Shown: positions 26,544 through 35,746, numbered from the stretch's first letter. The stretch is DNA of 64,000 nucleotides from Ruminococcus sp. (GCA_017519145.1 JAFWTA010000030.1:186001-250000), one strand, 5' to 3'. Program-made: numbers and translations. Notes: generated by a model from the letters alone, not told the origin.

Positions 26544-27365
26544 ATGAATGCTGCGCTGACGGCAGTATATCAGACTGCCTCCTTCTTTGTAATATATGCC
26601 TTCTTTGGGTGGTGCCTTGAAGTTGTCTATCAGGCGGTAGAGCACGGTAAATTTATCAACCGAGGCTTTCTGAATGGTCCGTACTGCCCTATTTACGGTT
26701 TCGGAGTCATAATCGTCTGCGGTACTCTTGACCCTATCAAGGAAAATATTCTCGTGCTGTACTTTGGAGCGGTAATACTTACAACTTCTCTTGAATTTAT
26801 CACAGGTTTTCTCCTTGAAAAGATATTCCGCCAGAAATGGTGGGACTACACCGCTGAGAAATTCAACCTGAAAGGCTATATATGCCTTAAATTCTCCCTG
26901 CTCTGGGGCGTCGCCTGTCTTGTAACGGTCAGGCTCATTCACCCTCTAATCACTGCATTTGTTGAAAAACTGCCGCAGACACTGGGAATAATTATCCTGT
27001 CGGCCATACTCATAGGCTTCCTCAGCGATGCTGTTATCACTGTATGTGCTATAATCCACATCAGGAACAGGCTTATTCTCACAGAGCGCATTTCTGCTGA
27101 AATGAGAAAACTGTCGGATTCAGCAGGTGAAAAGCTCTTCAGCGGCGTTGAGTTCGTAATGGATAAGAAAAATGACCTTGATGAAATTACGAACGAGCAC
27201 AGAAAAAAACTGGGTGAACTTGCTGCTAAGTACAGAAAACTTACCGAAAAGCGTGAGTTAACTATGAAACGTCTTGCCAAGGCTTTCCCGAAGCTCTCAA
27301 TTGAAAGTAATACAGGAATAAAAGAGCGTATTATAAAGCTGAAGGAAGAGATCCATCGCAAATAG
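26544..27365 (+). CDS. Putative CmpB-type membrane permease with coiled-coil tail
   Basis: A 273-residue protein of the family annotated as putative ABC transporter permease (CmpB type). Its first half is membrane-spanning (about five segments, residues 10-180). Family marks are FFGWCLEVVYQAVEHGKFINRGFLNGP, PIYGFGV, and the WDYT motif after a long helix. The C-terminal 90 residues are Lys/Glu-rich and probably coiled coil. No ATPase partner is adjacent, so a transport role is unproven. It starts three bases after the LUD gene stop; the pair is probably co-transcribed. Confidence 0.82.
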   Translation: MNAALTAVYQTASFFVIYAFFGWCLEVVYQAVEHGKFINRGFLNGPYCPIYGFGVIIVCGTLDPIKENILVLYFGAVILTTSLEFITGFLLEKIFRQKWWDYTAEKFNLKGYICLKFSLLWGVACLVTVRLIHPLITAFVEKLPQTLGIIILSAILIGFLSDAVITVCAIIHIRNRLILTERISAEMRKLSDSAGEKLFSGVEFVMDKKNDLDEITNEHRKKLGELAAKYRKLTEKRELTMKRLAKAFPKLSIESNTGIKERIIKLKEEIHRK

Positions 27366-27376
27366 CACACAAAAAT

Positions 27377-27408
27377 AGGGACATTGTCTGAAATGTCCCT
27401 GTTTTTTT
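27377..27408 (+). terminator. Intrinsic terminator after the CmpB-type gene
   Basis: AGGGACATT and AATGTCCCT pair around GTCTGA; a T7 run follows. Confidence 0.92.
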
Positions 27409-27446
27409 ATGAGTTTTGATATAAAACGACAAAGTTAAAAAAGTAT

Positions 27447-27475
27447 TTGACAAAGCCATAAAAGTGTGCTATACT
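27447..27475 (+). promoter_or_regulatory. Promoter of the aldolase-family gene
   Basis: TTGACA at 27447-27452, a 17-base spacer ending in TGC, TATACT at 27470-27475. Predicted start near 27482, just before the tandem repeats. Confidence 0.85.
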
Positions 27476-27491
27476 ATATTTGATGGGACTT

Positions 27492-27536
27492 TAAAGCATT
27501 ACAGCGTAAAGCGTTACAGCGTAAAGTGCTACAGTA
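27492..27536 (+). repeat. Three tandem 15-bp repeats in a 5' leader
   Basis: Three adjacent units read TAAAGCATTACAGCG, TAAAGCGTTACAGCG and TAAAGTGCTACAGTA. They start about ten bases after the predicted transcription start and end about 20 bases before the start codon. They could be repeated protein-binding sites on DNA or RNA, or a slippage-generated variable element. Confidence 0.85.
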
Positions 27537-27557
27537 CTCAATGAAAGAGGAATATTT

Positions 27558-28532
27558 ATGAAAGAGATATCTAAACTTATGAATTACAGATCAGATGTCA
27601 GAGTTATTGATGCAACTCTGCGTGACGGAGGACTCGTAAACGATTTCAGATTCAGTGATGAGTTTGTCAGAGATCTTTATCTCTCAAATATCAAAGCAGG
27701 CGTTGACTATATGGAATTCGGTTACAGAGCCGATAAAGAAATGTTCAAGGTTGAGGACTTCGGTCCATGTAAGTTCTGTGATGACGATTATCTGCGCTCT
27801 ATCGTAGGCGATAACCACACAGACCTAAAAATCGCTATTATGGCAGACGTAGGGCGCTGCAACTACAAGCAGGATATCGTTGAGCGCGAGAACAGTCCTG
27901 TTGATCTTATCCGTGTAGCTACTTATATACATCAGATACCCACTGCTGTAGATATGATAGAGGATGCAAAGAAGAAGGGCTATGAAGTAAGCTGCAATAT
28001 CATGGCTATCTCAAATGCTCAGGAAAGCGATATGAAGGTAGCTCTTGATCTTCTCGGTCAGTCCCCTGTTGATGTTTTCTACATCGTTGACAGCTTCGGT
28101 TCACTCTATCCCGAGCAGATAGCAAGAATAGCAGACCTTTACCTCGAAGTTGCCGCAAAGTACGGCAAAAAGGTAGGTATACACGCTCACAACAACCAGC
28201 AGCTTGCTTTTGCTAACACTATCGAAGCAGTTGGTGACGGTGTAGACTGGCTGGACGCTACATACTCATCAATGGGCAGAGGCGCAGGCAACTGTGCTAT
28301 GGAGCTTCTTCTGGGCTTCCTGAAAAATCCCAAGTACAATGTATACCCTGTTTTCCAGTTCATTGAGAAGCACATGGACAAGCTCCGCGAGGAGGGTGCT
28401 GTATGGGGCTATGATCTTCAGTACCTGCTGACAGGTCTGTTCAACCAGCATCCGAGAACAGCTATCCAGTTCACTAAGGATAAGCGCAAGGACTTCTCAG
28501 AATTCTACAAGGAGATCATCTCTCAGGAATAA
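27558..28532 (+). CDS. DRE-TIM metallolyase / aldolase catalytic-domain protein
   Basis: A 324-residue TIM-barrel enzyme of the HMG-CoA lyase, isopropylmalate synthase and hydroxy-oxovalerate aldolase superfamily. The first strand carries the superfamily signature as DATLRDGGLVNDF (the usual DxTLRDG). The metal-binding pair is in GIHAHNNQQLA. LDATYSSMGRGAGNCAMELLL matches the glycine-rich active-site loop. Its substrate is unknown, as for most short stand-alone members, and neighbours do not help. The gene has its own promoter with repeats in the leader and a strong terminator. Confidence 0.87.
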   Translation: MKEISKLMNYRSDVRVIDATLRDGGLVNDFRFSDEFVRDLYLSNIKAGVDYMEFGYRADKEMFKVEDFGPCKFCDDDYLRSIVGDNHTDLKIAIMADVGRCNYKQDIVERENSPVDLIRVATYIHQIPTAVDMIEDAKKKGYEVSCNIMAISNAQESDMKVALDLLGQSPVDVFYIVDSFGSLYPEQIARIADLYLEVAAKYGKKVGIHAHNNQQLAFANTIEAVGDGVDWLDATYSSMGRGAGNCAMELLLGFLKNPKYNVYPVFQFIEKHMDKLREEGAVWGYDLQYLLTGLFNQHPRTAIQFTKDKRKDFSEFYKEIISQE

Positions 28533-28558
28533 ATAACGGAAACTGCGGACAGTTTTCA

Positions 28559-28601
28559 TAACAACAAAAAGCACCTCATTTCTGAGGTGCTTTTTGTTGT
28601 T
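28559..28601. terminator. Long perfect bidirectional terminator
   Basis: ACAACAAAAAGCACCTCA and TGAGGTGCTTTTTGTTGT pair perfectly around TTTC between convergent genes. The stem reaches into the stop codon of the topoisomerase A-subunit gene. T-runs lie on both strands. Confidence 0.93.
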
Positions 28602-30840
28602 AGAATGTGAGCTGATTGCTGTCGCCAAGCTCCTTTGCGGGCTTTCCTGCGGCAGGAACGCTCTTTGCTCTGTATTTCTCCAGCTCGGGAAGCTCTTCCT
28701 GTGTGATGATGGAAGCCGCTGAAAGCACAGCCTTCTTCCTCAGGTTTATTACCTGAACACCCTGTGAGTCTCTTGTAGACTTCGGCAGTATCATTCCTGT
28801 ATTGAATACCAGTGCATGACCGCTTGATGTCCTGAGGAGGATATCTGCGTCCTCTCCAACAAAGAGTGCAGCTACAAGCGGCGATTTTGCAGAATATGCA
28901 TTCGCCAGCTTCTTGCGGTTTGTCTTTGTCTCATATGACTTCATAGGAACCTTGGCAGCCTTTCCGTTCTCAAAGAAGAACACGATATATCCACTGTAAT
29001 CGTTAGTGGGGACAAGTGTTTTGAGTCCCTCTCCCTCGTCAAAGCTGAGCTTTGCAGGGATATAGTCACCCATTACGCTTGCCTTGGTATCGTCAAATGC
29101 ACTTGCCTTTGACTTGTATGCCTGTGCCTGATCGGAGAAGAACACAAGCTCCGTCTTGTTGGAAGCTTCAAAGCTCTGGCTGATGAAGTCGCCCTCCTTC
29201 AGCTTCTGCTCTCCGCTCATTCTAAGGGACTGAGGTGTTATTTTCTTGAAGTAGCCGCTGTCTGATACAAAGAGGTGTACGGGATAGTCGGGAGTATCGT
29301 CGATTACCTCCTCTTCCTCAACGTCAGACTGATAGTAGAACATTGTCCTTCTGGGCTTGGCGTAGTTCTTTATTACCTCGCGAAGCTCATTTACAATGAT
29401 CTTTCTTATCTTCTTCTTGTCGCGGAGTATATCCTCCATCTCCTCGATATCCTTTTTCAGCTGATCGACTTCCTCAATGCGGCGGAGAATATACTGCTTA
29501 TTTATGTTTCGGAGCTTTATCTCAGCCACATATTCAGCCTGAACTTCGTCTATGCCGAAGCCTATCATCAGGTTCGGGACAACATCCGCTTCATTCTCAG
29601 TCTCACGGATGATCTTAATTGCCTTGTCTATATCAAGAAGTATCTTTGAGAGTGCTTCCAGCAGATGGAGCTTCTCCTTCTTCTTCTGGAGATCATGATA
29701 TGTCCTGCGCTGGATGCACTCCTCACGGAATGCAGTCCATTCGGTAAGTATCTCACGGACACCCATGACCTTTGGAGTTCCCGCAATAAGAATATTGAAG
29801 TTGCAGGGATAGCTGTCCTGCAAAGGCGTCAGACGATAGAGCTTCTGCATGAGCTTATCGGGGTCAGTTCCGCGCTTTAAGTCAATGGCTATCTTCAGAC
29901 CATCAATGTCAGTCTCGTCACGGATATAGGATATCTCCCTTATCTTGCCCTGCTTTACAAGGTCGATTATTTTCTCGATTATCGCCTCAACAGTGGTAGT
30001 GTAAGGTATCTCCGTCACCTCTATACAATTTGCGCTCTTGTCGTAACTGTACTTTGAGCGAACCTTTATGCTTCCGCGTCCTGTCTCATAGACCTTGTTC
30101 AGCTCAGCCTCATCGTAGAGCATAAGACCGCCGCCGGGGAAATCAGGTCCCTTGAGAGTGCTGAGGATATCGTGATCAGGGTCCTTCATCAGCGCGATGG
30201 TAGTCTCGCAGACCTCCTCAAGATTGAAGGGGCACACATTGCTCGCCATTGAAACGGCAATTCCAGTGTTGGAGTTTACGAGGACAGTTGGGAAAGTAGC
30301 AGGCAGAAGCGTGGGCTCCTGCATGGTATTATCATAGTTCGGAACGAAATCTATGGTCTCCTTGTCGATGTCGCGGAAGAGCTCGTTGCATATCTTTTCA
30401 AGCTTTACCTCGGTGTATCGCGGAGCTGCAAAGTGCATCTTGCTGGAGTACTGCTTACCGAAGTTGCCCTTGCTGTCTATATATGGGTGAAGCAGCGCCT
30501 CATTGCCTCTTGTCATACGGACCAGTGTCTCATATATTGCCTGATCGCCATGGGGATTGAGCTTCATGGTCTCACCGACCACGTTCGCAGACTTTGAACG
30601 CTCCTTATCGGGATTGAGCAGTCCCCTCTTGTACATCATGTAAAGAAGCTTTCTGTGTGAAGGCTTGAAGCCGTCTATCTCGGGAAGAGCTCTGGAGATG
30701 ATAACGCTCATGGCATAGGGCATATAGTTCTTTTTCAGCGTGTCTGTGATCTTCTCGTCAACGACGCTTCCCGAACCCTCTATATAAGCCTCGTGCCTGA
30801 ACACGGGCTGCTTTTTGGGAGTTTCCCTCTTTCTTGGCAT
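28600..30840 (-). CDS. Divergent type IIA topoisomerase subunit A (ParC/GyrA-like)
   Basis: The DNA-cleaving subunit of a type IIA topoisomerase, 746 residues. The catalytic tyrosine is Y142 in AAPRYTEVKL. The winged-helix, tower and coiled-coil regions are complete, followed by a shorter C-terminal beta-pinwheel (about 500-730). The quinolone-contact region is unusual: canonical YHPHGDSA is here LNPHGDQA (N95, Q100), and a residue seems deleted just before it. Subunit identity (topo IV versus gyrase) is uncertain; GyrA-box motifs are not evident, favouring a ParC-like enzyme. It is the third gene after the B-subunit and zinc-ribbon genes, starting immediately after the latter's stop. Confidence 0.88.
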   Translation of the reverse strand: MPRKRETPKKQPVFRHEAYIEGSGSVVDEKITDTLKKNYMPYAMSVIISRALPEIDGFKPSHRKLLYMMYKRGLLNPDKERSKSANVVGETMKLNPHGDQAIYETLVRMTRGNEALLHPYIDSKGNFGKQYSSKMHFAAPRYTEVKLEKICNELFRDIDKETIDFVPNYDNTMQEPTLLPATFPTVLVNSNTGIAVSMASNVCPFNLEEVCETTIALMKDPDHDILSTLKGPDFPGGGLMLYDEAELNKVYETGRGSIKVRSKYSYDKSANCIEVTEIPYTTTVEAIIEKIIDLVKQGKIREISYIRDETDIDGLKIAIDLKRGTDPDKLMQKLYRLTPLQDSYPCNFNILIAGTPKVMGVREILTEWTAFREECIQRRTYHDLQKKKEKLHLLEALSKILLDIDKAIKIIRETENEADVVPNLMIGFGIDEVQAEYVAEIKLRNINKQYILRRIEEVDQLKKDIEEMEDILRDKKKIRKIIVNELREVIKNYAKPRRTMFYYQSDVEEEEVIDDTPDYPVHLFVSDSGYFKKITPQSLRMSGEQKLKEGDFISQSFEASNKTELVFFSDQAQAYKSKASAFDDTKASVMGDYIPAKLSFDEGEGLKTLVPTNDYSGYIVFFFENGKAAKVPMKSYETKTNRKKLANAYSAKSPLVAALFVGEDADILLRTSSGHALVFNTGMILPKSTRDSQGVQVINLRKKAVLSAASIITQEELPELEKYRAKSVPAAGKPAKELGDSNQLTF

Positions 30841-31065
30841 TTATGATTCTCCTTCTGTACGTCTTTCGCTTTTCTTCAAAAGTTTTTCGGGATCCTTAAC
30901 ATAAGTTCTTACAACGCTTCCGCAGTCGCGGCAGATAGTGTGATACAGTGAAGTTGAATGCAGCAGACTGTCCGCACTGTAAACTGCACCGTAAAAATTC
31001 TGATAGCCCGTAATGAACTCAGTTCCGCCGCAGAAACGGCATTTTGTCATTTTGACCCTTTTCAT
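30841..31065 (-). CDS. Small zinc-ribbon protein between topoisomerase subunits
   Basis: A 74-residue protein with two Cys pairs, CRFCGG (residues 9-14) and CRDCGS (about 45-50), spaced like a zinc ribbon, and a basic C-terminus (KLLKKSERR). It is not assigned to a named family. Its SD is AAGGAG, and its last codons (GAAGGAGAATCATAA) supply the SD for the topoisomerase A subunit, whose ATG begins immediately after the stop. This tight packing suggests co-translation and possibly a role with the topoisomerase, though that is inference. Confidence 0.8.
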   Translation of the reverse strand: MKRVKMTKCRFCGGTEFITGYQNFYGAVYSADSLLHSTSLYHTICRDCGSVVRTYVKDPEKLLKKSERRTEGES

Positions 31066-31076
31066 ATCAAATCTCC

Positions 31077-33056
31077 TTAGCTTATATCTGCTAATTCAAG
31101 ATAGTCGGCACCGTATTCGGATATATAATCCTTACGTCCCTGAAGATCGTCTCCGAGGAGCATCTCGAATATCTCCGCAGACTCTGTGATATCGTCGGCA
31201 GTTACCTTGATAAGACGGCGGGTATCAGGATTCATAGTCGTAAGGCTCATCATATCAGGCTCGTTCTCACCAAGACCTTTCGAGCGCTGTATGGTATGCT
31301 TCTTGTCGCCTATCATTTCGAGAATACGCTGTTTCTCCTGCTCGGTATAGGCAAAATAGGTCTTTTCCTTGGTATTTATCTCAAACAGTGGAGACTCAGC
31401 GATATAAACGTATCCCTGCTCAATAAGAGTAGGAGTCAGCCTGTAAAGCATGGTCAGGATAAGTGTTCTTATCTGAAAGCCGTCTACATCCGCATCGGTA
31501 CAGATAACTATCTTGCTCCAGCGGAAGTTGTTTATATCAAAGTTTGAAAGCTCCTTGTTGGCTTTGGTTGTAACTTCAACACCGCAGCCCAGAACCTTGA
31601 TAAGGTCTGTGATTATCTCGCTCTTGAATATCTTTGTGTACTCAGCCTTCAGACAGTTGAGTATCTTGCCGCGGACAGGGATTATAGCCTGAAACTCCGC
31701 ATTTCTCGCAAGCTTTACGGAACCGAGAGCCGAATCACCCTCCACTATATATATCTCGCGGCGTGAAACGTCCTTGGTACGGCAGTCAACGAATTTCTCG
31801 ACCATATTTGCAAGGTCGATAGTTCCCGTAAGCTTCTTCTTGACATTGAGACGTACCTTTTCGGCGTTCTCTCGGCTGCGCTTGTTTATGAGTATCTGCT
31901 CGGCAATCTTCTGAGCCTCATCGGGATTTTCTATGAAGTATACCTCCAGCTGGTGGCGGAGGAACTCCGTCATAGCCTCGCGGATAAACTTGTTTGTGAT
32001 AGCCTTCTTGGTCTGGTTGGCGTATGAGGTCTGTGTGGAGAATGAGGAGGATACAAGTATAAGGCACTCCTCGACATCGGCGTATGTTATCTTGCTCTCG
32101 TTCTTCTGGTAGCCGTTTATGGACTTTATATAGCTGTCTATCTGGGACTGGAATGCTCGCTTTACTGCCTCGGCAGGAGAGCCGCCGTGCTCAAGATAGC
32201 TGGAGTTGTGATAGTACTCCGTAAGCTTTGCCTTATTTGAGAAGGTCAGTGCCACATCAAGCTTAACCTTGTATTCTGGCTTGTCCTCACGGTCCTTGCC
32301 CTTCTTCTCGGCTGTCCAGTGCTGGATAGAAGTAAGAGCGCCCTCACCTGCTATCTCCTGAACGTACTCGGTAATTCCCGACTCGTAGAAAAACTCCTGC
32401 TCGTTGAAGCCGCCTGCTTCGTTCTCAGAGCGGAACACAAAGAGGATATTAGGGTTTACTATTGCCTGACGCTTTAGTATATCGCAGAAAAACTCGTCGG
32501 AAACATCAATATCGGTAAATACTTCGAGGTCGGGACGCCAGCGTGTCTTGGTGCCTGTCTGTTTCCTCTTGCAGGGCTCCTTTTTAAGTCCGCCTACATT
32601 GTTGCCCTTTTCAAAGTGAAGGTCGTACTTGAATCCGTCACGGATGACCTCAACGTCCATGAACTCAGATGAGAACTGCGTTGAGCACAGACCAAGTCCG
32701 TTAAGACCAAGTGAATACTCATAGGACTCCGCAGAAGTATCGTACTTACCTCCTGCATAGAGCTCACAGTAGACCAGCTCCCAGTTATAGCGCTTTTCGT
32801 TATTATTATAATCAACAGGACATCCTCGTCCGAAGTCCTCTACCTCGATCTCATTATTTCTGAAATGAGTGATGATGATCTTATTGCCGTAACCCTCACG
32901 GGCTTCGTCTATGGAGTTTGAGATGACTTCAAAGATCGAATGCTCACAACCGTCCAGACCATCCGATCCGAATATAACAGCAGGACGTTTGCGGACTCTG
33001 TCCGCGCCCTTCAGCATTGAGATACTGTCGTTGCCGTAATCTTGTTTCTTAGCCAT
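31077..33056 (-). CDS. Divergent type IIA topoisomerase subunit B (ParE/GyrB-like)
   Basis: The ATPase subunit, 659 residues, of the GHKL-transducer-toprim type. The ATP site is recognisable but altered: FEVISNSIDEA (E43, N47) for the usual YEVVDNSIDEA, VEDFGRGCPVD for DNGRGIPV, and RKRPAVIFG for RKRPGMYIG. The toprim domain has YIVEGDSALGS and CTDADVDG, and the QRSKGLGE motif is present. I chose ATG 33056, since AAAGG lies at the right distance; the GTG at 33077 has no SD. It heads the operon with the zinc-ribbon and A-subunit genes. Confidence 0.9.
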   Translation of the reverse strand: MAKKQDYGNDSISMLKGADRVRKRPAVIFGSDGLDGCEHSIFEVISNSIDEAREGYGNKIIITHFRNNEIEVEDFGRGCPVDYNNNEKRYNWELVYCELYAGGKYDTSAESYEYSLGLNGLGLCSTQFSSEFMDVEVIRDGFKYDLHFEKGNNVGGLKKEPCKRKQTGTKTRWRPDLEVFTDIDVSDEFFCDILKRQAIVNPNILFVFRSENEAGGFNEQEFFYESGITEYVQEIAGEGALTSIQHWTAEKKGKDREDKPEYKVKLDVALTFSNKAKLTEYYHNSSYLEHGGSPAEAVKRAFQSQIDSYIKSINGYQKNESKITYADVEECLILVSSSFSTQTSYANQTKKAITNKFIREAMTEFLRHQLEVYFIENPDEAQKIAEQILINKRSRENAEKVRLNVKKKLTGTIDLANMVEKFVDCRTKDVSRREIYIVEGDSALGSVKLARNAEFQAIIPVRGKILNCLKAEYTKIFKSEIITDLIKVLGCGVEVTTKANKELSNFDINNFRWSKIVICTDADVDGFQIRTLILTMLYRLTPTLIEQGYVYIAESPLFEINTKEKTYFAYTEQEKQRILEMIGDKKHTIQRSKGLGENEPDMMSLTTMNPDTRRLIKVTADDITESAEIFEMLLGDDLQGRKDYISEYGADYLELADIS

Positions 33057-33097
33057 AATCCACTGCCTTTCAGTCACGTTTTAATGCATACTTTATA

Positions 33098-33126
33098 ATT
33101 ATATCACATAAGAAAATATTTTGCAA
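33098..33126 (-). promoter_or_regulatory. Promoter of the topoisomerase operon
   Basis: On the minus strand TTGCAA (33126-33121), a 17-base spacer ending in TGTGA, TATAAT (33103-33098). Confidence 0.85.
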
Positions 33127-33155
33127 GTCCGCGGCAAAAAATCCCTATATACGGA

Positions 33156-33184
33156 AAAAAGCAGCCATAAAGCTGCTTTTTCTT
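33156..33184 (-). terminator. Intrinsic terminator after the copper ATPase gene
   Basis: GCAGC and GCTGC with flanking A/T runs (AAAAAGCAGC, GCTGCTTTTT) around six bases; T-run on the minus strand. Confidence 0.88.
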
Positions 33185-35689
33185 TTATTTTGTTCCGATA
33201 TACTTGTATCCTGCATCGGTAATTGCCTTTTTTACCGCCTTTTCGTCAAGGGCTCCGGTCAGTGTGAGCTTTGCAGTTCCCTGCTCATGGCTTGTTACAG
33301 CCTCATCAACAAAAGGCAGCTCCTCAAGAGCCTTTTTTACCCTTGCTTCGCAGTGGGCGCACATCATGCCCTTTATTTTCAGCGTTGCTTCGCTTGTATC
33401 ACCGCTCGCTTCCGCGAGTACATTTTTCCGTTTCTTATCACGGGTGCTGTCATGTACCTTGAAGAAGTTCAGCCTGAGGGCATTCGATACTACAAAGAAA
33501 CTTGAAAGGCTCATAGCTGCCGCACCGAACATTGGATTCATCTGCCAGCCGAAAAGCTTGTAGTAAACACCTGCTGCCAGCGGAATGCCAATGATATTGT
33601 ATATGAATGCCCAGAAAAGGTTCTGGTGGATATTTCTCAGAGTTGCCCTGCTGAGGCGAACTGCCGCAGGAACATCACTGAGGCGGCTTTTCATGAGCAC
33701 AACATCTGCTGCATCTATGGCTACATCAGCGCCTGCACCGATGGCTACACCCATATCGGCTGCTGTAAGCGCAGGTGCGTCATTAATTCCGTCACCGACC
33801 ATAGCTACCTTGCCCTTCTTTCTGAGGCGGCGGATGACATTCTCCTTACCGTCAGGAAGCACTCCTGCTATGACCTCATCAACGCCTGCCTGTGCACCGA
33901 TAGCTTTTGCTGTTCTCTCGTTATCGCCTGTAAGCATCACGACATGGATCCCCATGTTCTGAAGCTCCCTGACCGCCTGCGGACTGTCGTCCTTAATAAC
34001 ATCTGCAACAGCTATGATACCGGTCAGTTTACCATCCTTTGCAAAAAACAGCGGTGTCTTTCCCTGTGCAGACAGCTCCTCGGCAGCTGCCTTCATCTCC
34101 TCGGGAACTGCCGCCTGCTCACTTATAAAAGCAAGATTTCCTCCCGTGAAAACACTCCCCTCCGCGTTAGCAGTAAGGCCGTTTCCTGCAACAGCTTTAA
34201 ATCCGCTCACTTCAACGGCAGAAACCGCTTTTTCGTCACAGTATTTGAGAATAGCCTTTGCAAGAGGGTGCTCGCTCTTTTTTTCAAGTGAATATGCCGT
34301 TCTGAGAAGTTCTTCCTCAGCAGCTCCGTCAGCCGTAATGATATCCGTTACCTCAGGCTGTCCCCTTGTTATTGTGCCCGTCTTGTCCAGCGCAACTATC
34401 TGTACCTTGCCTGTCTCCTCAAGAGAAACGGCAGTCTTGAAGAGGAGTCCGTTTTTCGCGCCGACTCCGCTTCCTACCATTATGGCAACAGGAGTCGCAA
34501 GTCCCAGAGCGCATGGACAGCTTATAACAAGCACCGAGATCGCTCTTGCAAGTGAATATCCCACAGGTCTGCCAACAAGGAGCCAAACTATAAGCGTAAC
34601 AAGAGCAATTCCTATTACAACAGGGACAAACACTCCCGAGACCTTGTCAGCTATCTTTGCAATAGGCGCTTTTGTGGCAGCAGCATCGCTCACCATCTTT
34701 ATTATCTGGGATAGAGTTGTGTCCTCTCCTACTCTTGCAGCCTCACAGCGCAGGTATCCGGATTGGTTTATTGTAGCGGCCGAAACTACGTCACCTGCTG
34801 ACTTGTCCACAGGAATACTCTCTCCGGTGAGGGCTGCTTCGTTAACAGCGCTCTCGCCGTCTATAACAACTCCGTCTACGGGAATACTCTCTCCGGGACG
34901 CACCGCAAAAATGTCACCCTTTTTGACCTGTTCAACAGGCACCTCGGTCTCCACTCCATCGCGCACAAGAACAGCTGTCTTTGGTGCAAGCTTCATAAGT
35001 CCTTTGAGAGCGTCTGTGGTCTTGCCCTTTGAACGTGCTTCCAGCATCTTGCCTACGGTAATGAGCGTCAGTATCATCGCCGCTGACTCAAAATAGAAGT
35101 TGTGCATATAATCCATAACCGCATCGGTATTGCCCTTCAGCTGAGCATCTGTCATGGCAAAGAGTGCAGCTGTACTGTAAACAAAGGACGCTCCCGAACC
35201 CAGTGCTACAAGGGTGTCCATATTGGGGGAGCGGTGGATGATTCCCTTAATGCCGTTTATGAAGAACTTCTGGTTTATTACCATGACAATAGCCGCCAGA
35301 AGCAGCTGAGCAAGTCCCATCATGACATGATTTCCCTCCATGAATGAGGGAAGCGGAAATCCGAACATCATGTGTCCCATGGATATATACATAAGGAGCA
35401 GCAGAAATCCCAGTGAAGCGATGAGGCGCTTCTTCATAATAGGAGTTTCGGTGTCCCTGAGCTCATTCTCAGCAGGAGCAGAAGAAGCCGCTCCTTTAAC
35501 GGAAGCCCCATAGCCTGCATTTTTTACCGCATTGATTATATCGGAATCGGAAGCTGTTCCCTCAACGCCCATGGAATTTGTGAGAAGGCTTACGGAGCAT
35601 GACGATACACCGTTAACTGATGACACTGCCTTTTCTACTCTTGCGCTGCACGCCGCACAGCTCATGCCTGTAACGTTGAATTGTTTCAT
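33185..35689 (-). CDS. copA: Copper-translocating P1B-type ATPase, CopA
   Basis: A membrane pump of 834 residues exporting Cu(I). Heavy-metal-binding domains lie at both ends: GMSCAACS at residues 8-15 and GMMCAHCE near 775. Between them are eight predicted membrane helices with the transport motif SCPCALG, the phosphorylation motif DKTGT, the HP pair (SEHPLA) and the hinge GDGINDAPAL. A C-terminal HMA domain is less common than N-terminal copies. The start is ATG 35689, with GGAGGTG upstream; a longer extension has no SD. The promoter overlaps a cop-box-like palindrome, supporting a copper assignment. Confidence 0.95.
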   Translation of the reverse strand: MKQFNVTGMSCAACSARVEKAVSSVNGVSSCSVSLLTNSMGVEGTASDSDIINAVKNAGYGASVKGAASSAPAENELRDTETPIMKKRLIASLGFLLLLMYISMGHMMFGFPLPSFMEGNHVMMGLAQLLLAAIVMVINQKFFINGIKGIIHRSPNMDTLVALGSGASFVYSTAALFAMTDAQLKGNTDAVMDYMHNFYFESAAMILTLITVGKMLEARSKGKTTDALKGLMKLAPKTAVLVRDGVETEVPVEQVKKGDIFAVRPGESIPVDGVVIDGESAVNEAALTGESIPVDKSAGDVVSAATINQSGYLRCEAARVGEDTTLSQIIKMVSDAAATKAPIAKIADKVSGVFVPVVIGIALVTLIVWLLVGRPVGYSLARAISVLVISCPCALGLATPVAIMVGSGVGAKNGLLFKTAVSLEETGKVQIVALDKTGTITRGQPEVTDIITADGAAEEELLRTAYSLEKKSEHPLAKAILKYCDEKAVSAVEVSGFKAVAGNGLTANAEGSVFTGGNLAFISEQAAVPEEMKAAAEELSAQGKTPLFFAKDGKLTGIIAVADVIKDDSPQAVRELQNMGIHVVMLTGDNERTAKAIGAQAGVDEVIAGVLPDGKENVIRRLRKKGKVAMVGDGINDAPALTAADMGVAIGAGADVAIDAADVVLMKSRLSDVPAAVRLSRATLRNIHQNLFWAFIYNIIGIPLAAGVYYKLFGWQMNPMFGAAAMSLSSFFVVSNALRLNFFKVHDSTRDKKRKNVLAEASGDTSEATLKIKGMMCAHCEARVKKALEELPFVDEAVTSHEQGTAKLTLTGALDEKAVKKAITDAGYKYIGTK

Positions 35690-35717
35690 TACAACACCTC
35701 CGAATGTACTTGTTATT

Positions 35718-35746
35718 ATTATATCAAATTCACTGACAAGTGTCAA
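35718..35746 (-). promoter_or_regulatory. Consensus promoter of copA
   Basis: On the minus strand TTGACA (35746-35741), a 17-base spacer ending in TTTGA, TATAAT (35723-35718). Confidence 0.9.

Noticed and set aside
27492-27536. The three 15-bp repeats as a CRISPR remnant
   Set aside because: Units are contiguous without spacers and too short, and no cas genes are present.
34014-35096. Plus-strand frame of 360 codons opposite copA
   Set aside because: Low-complexity Ser/Thr/Ala-rich translation typical of an antisense shadow; CopA motifs on the minus strand are decisive.
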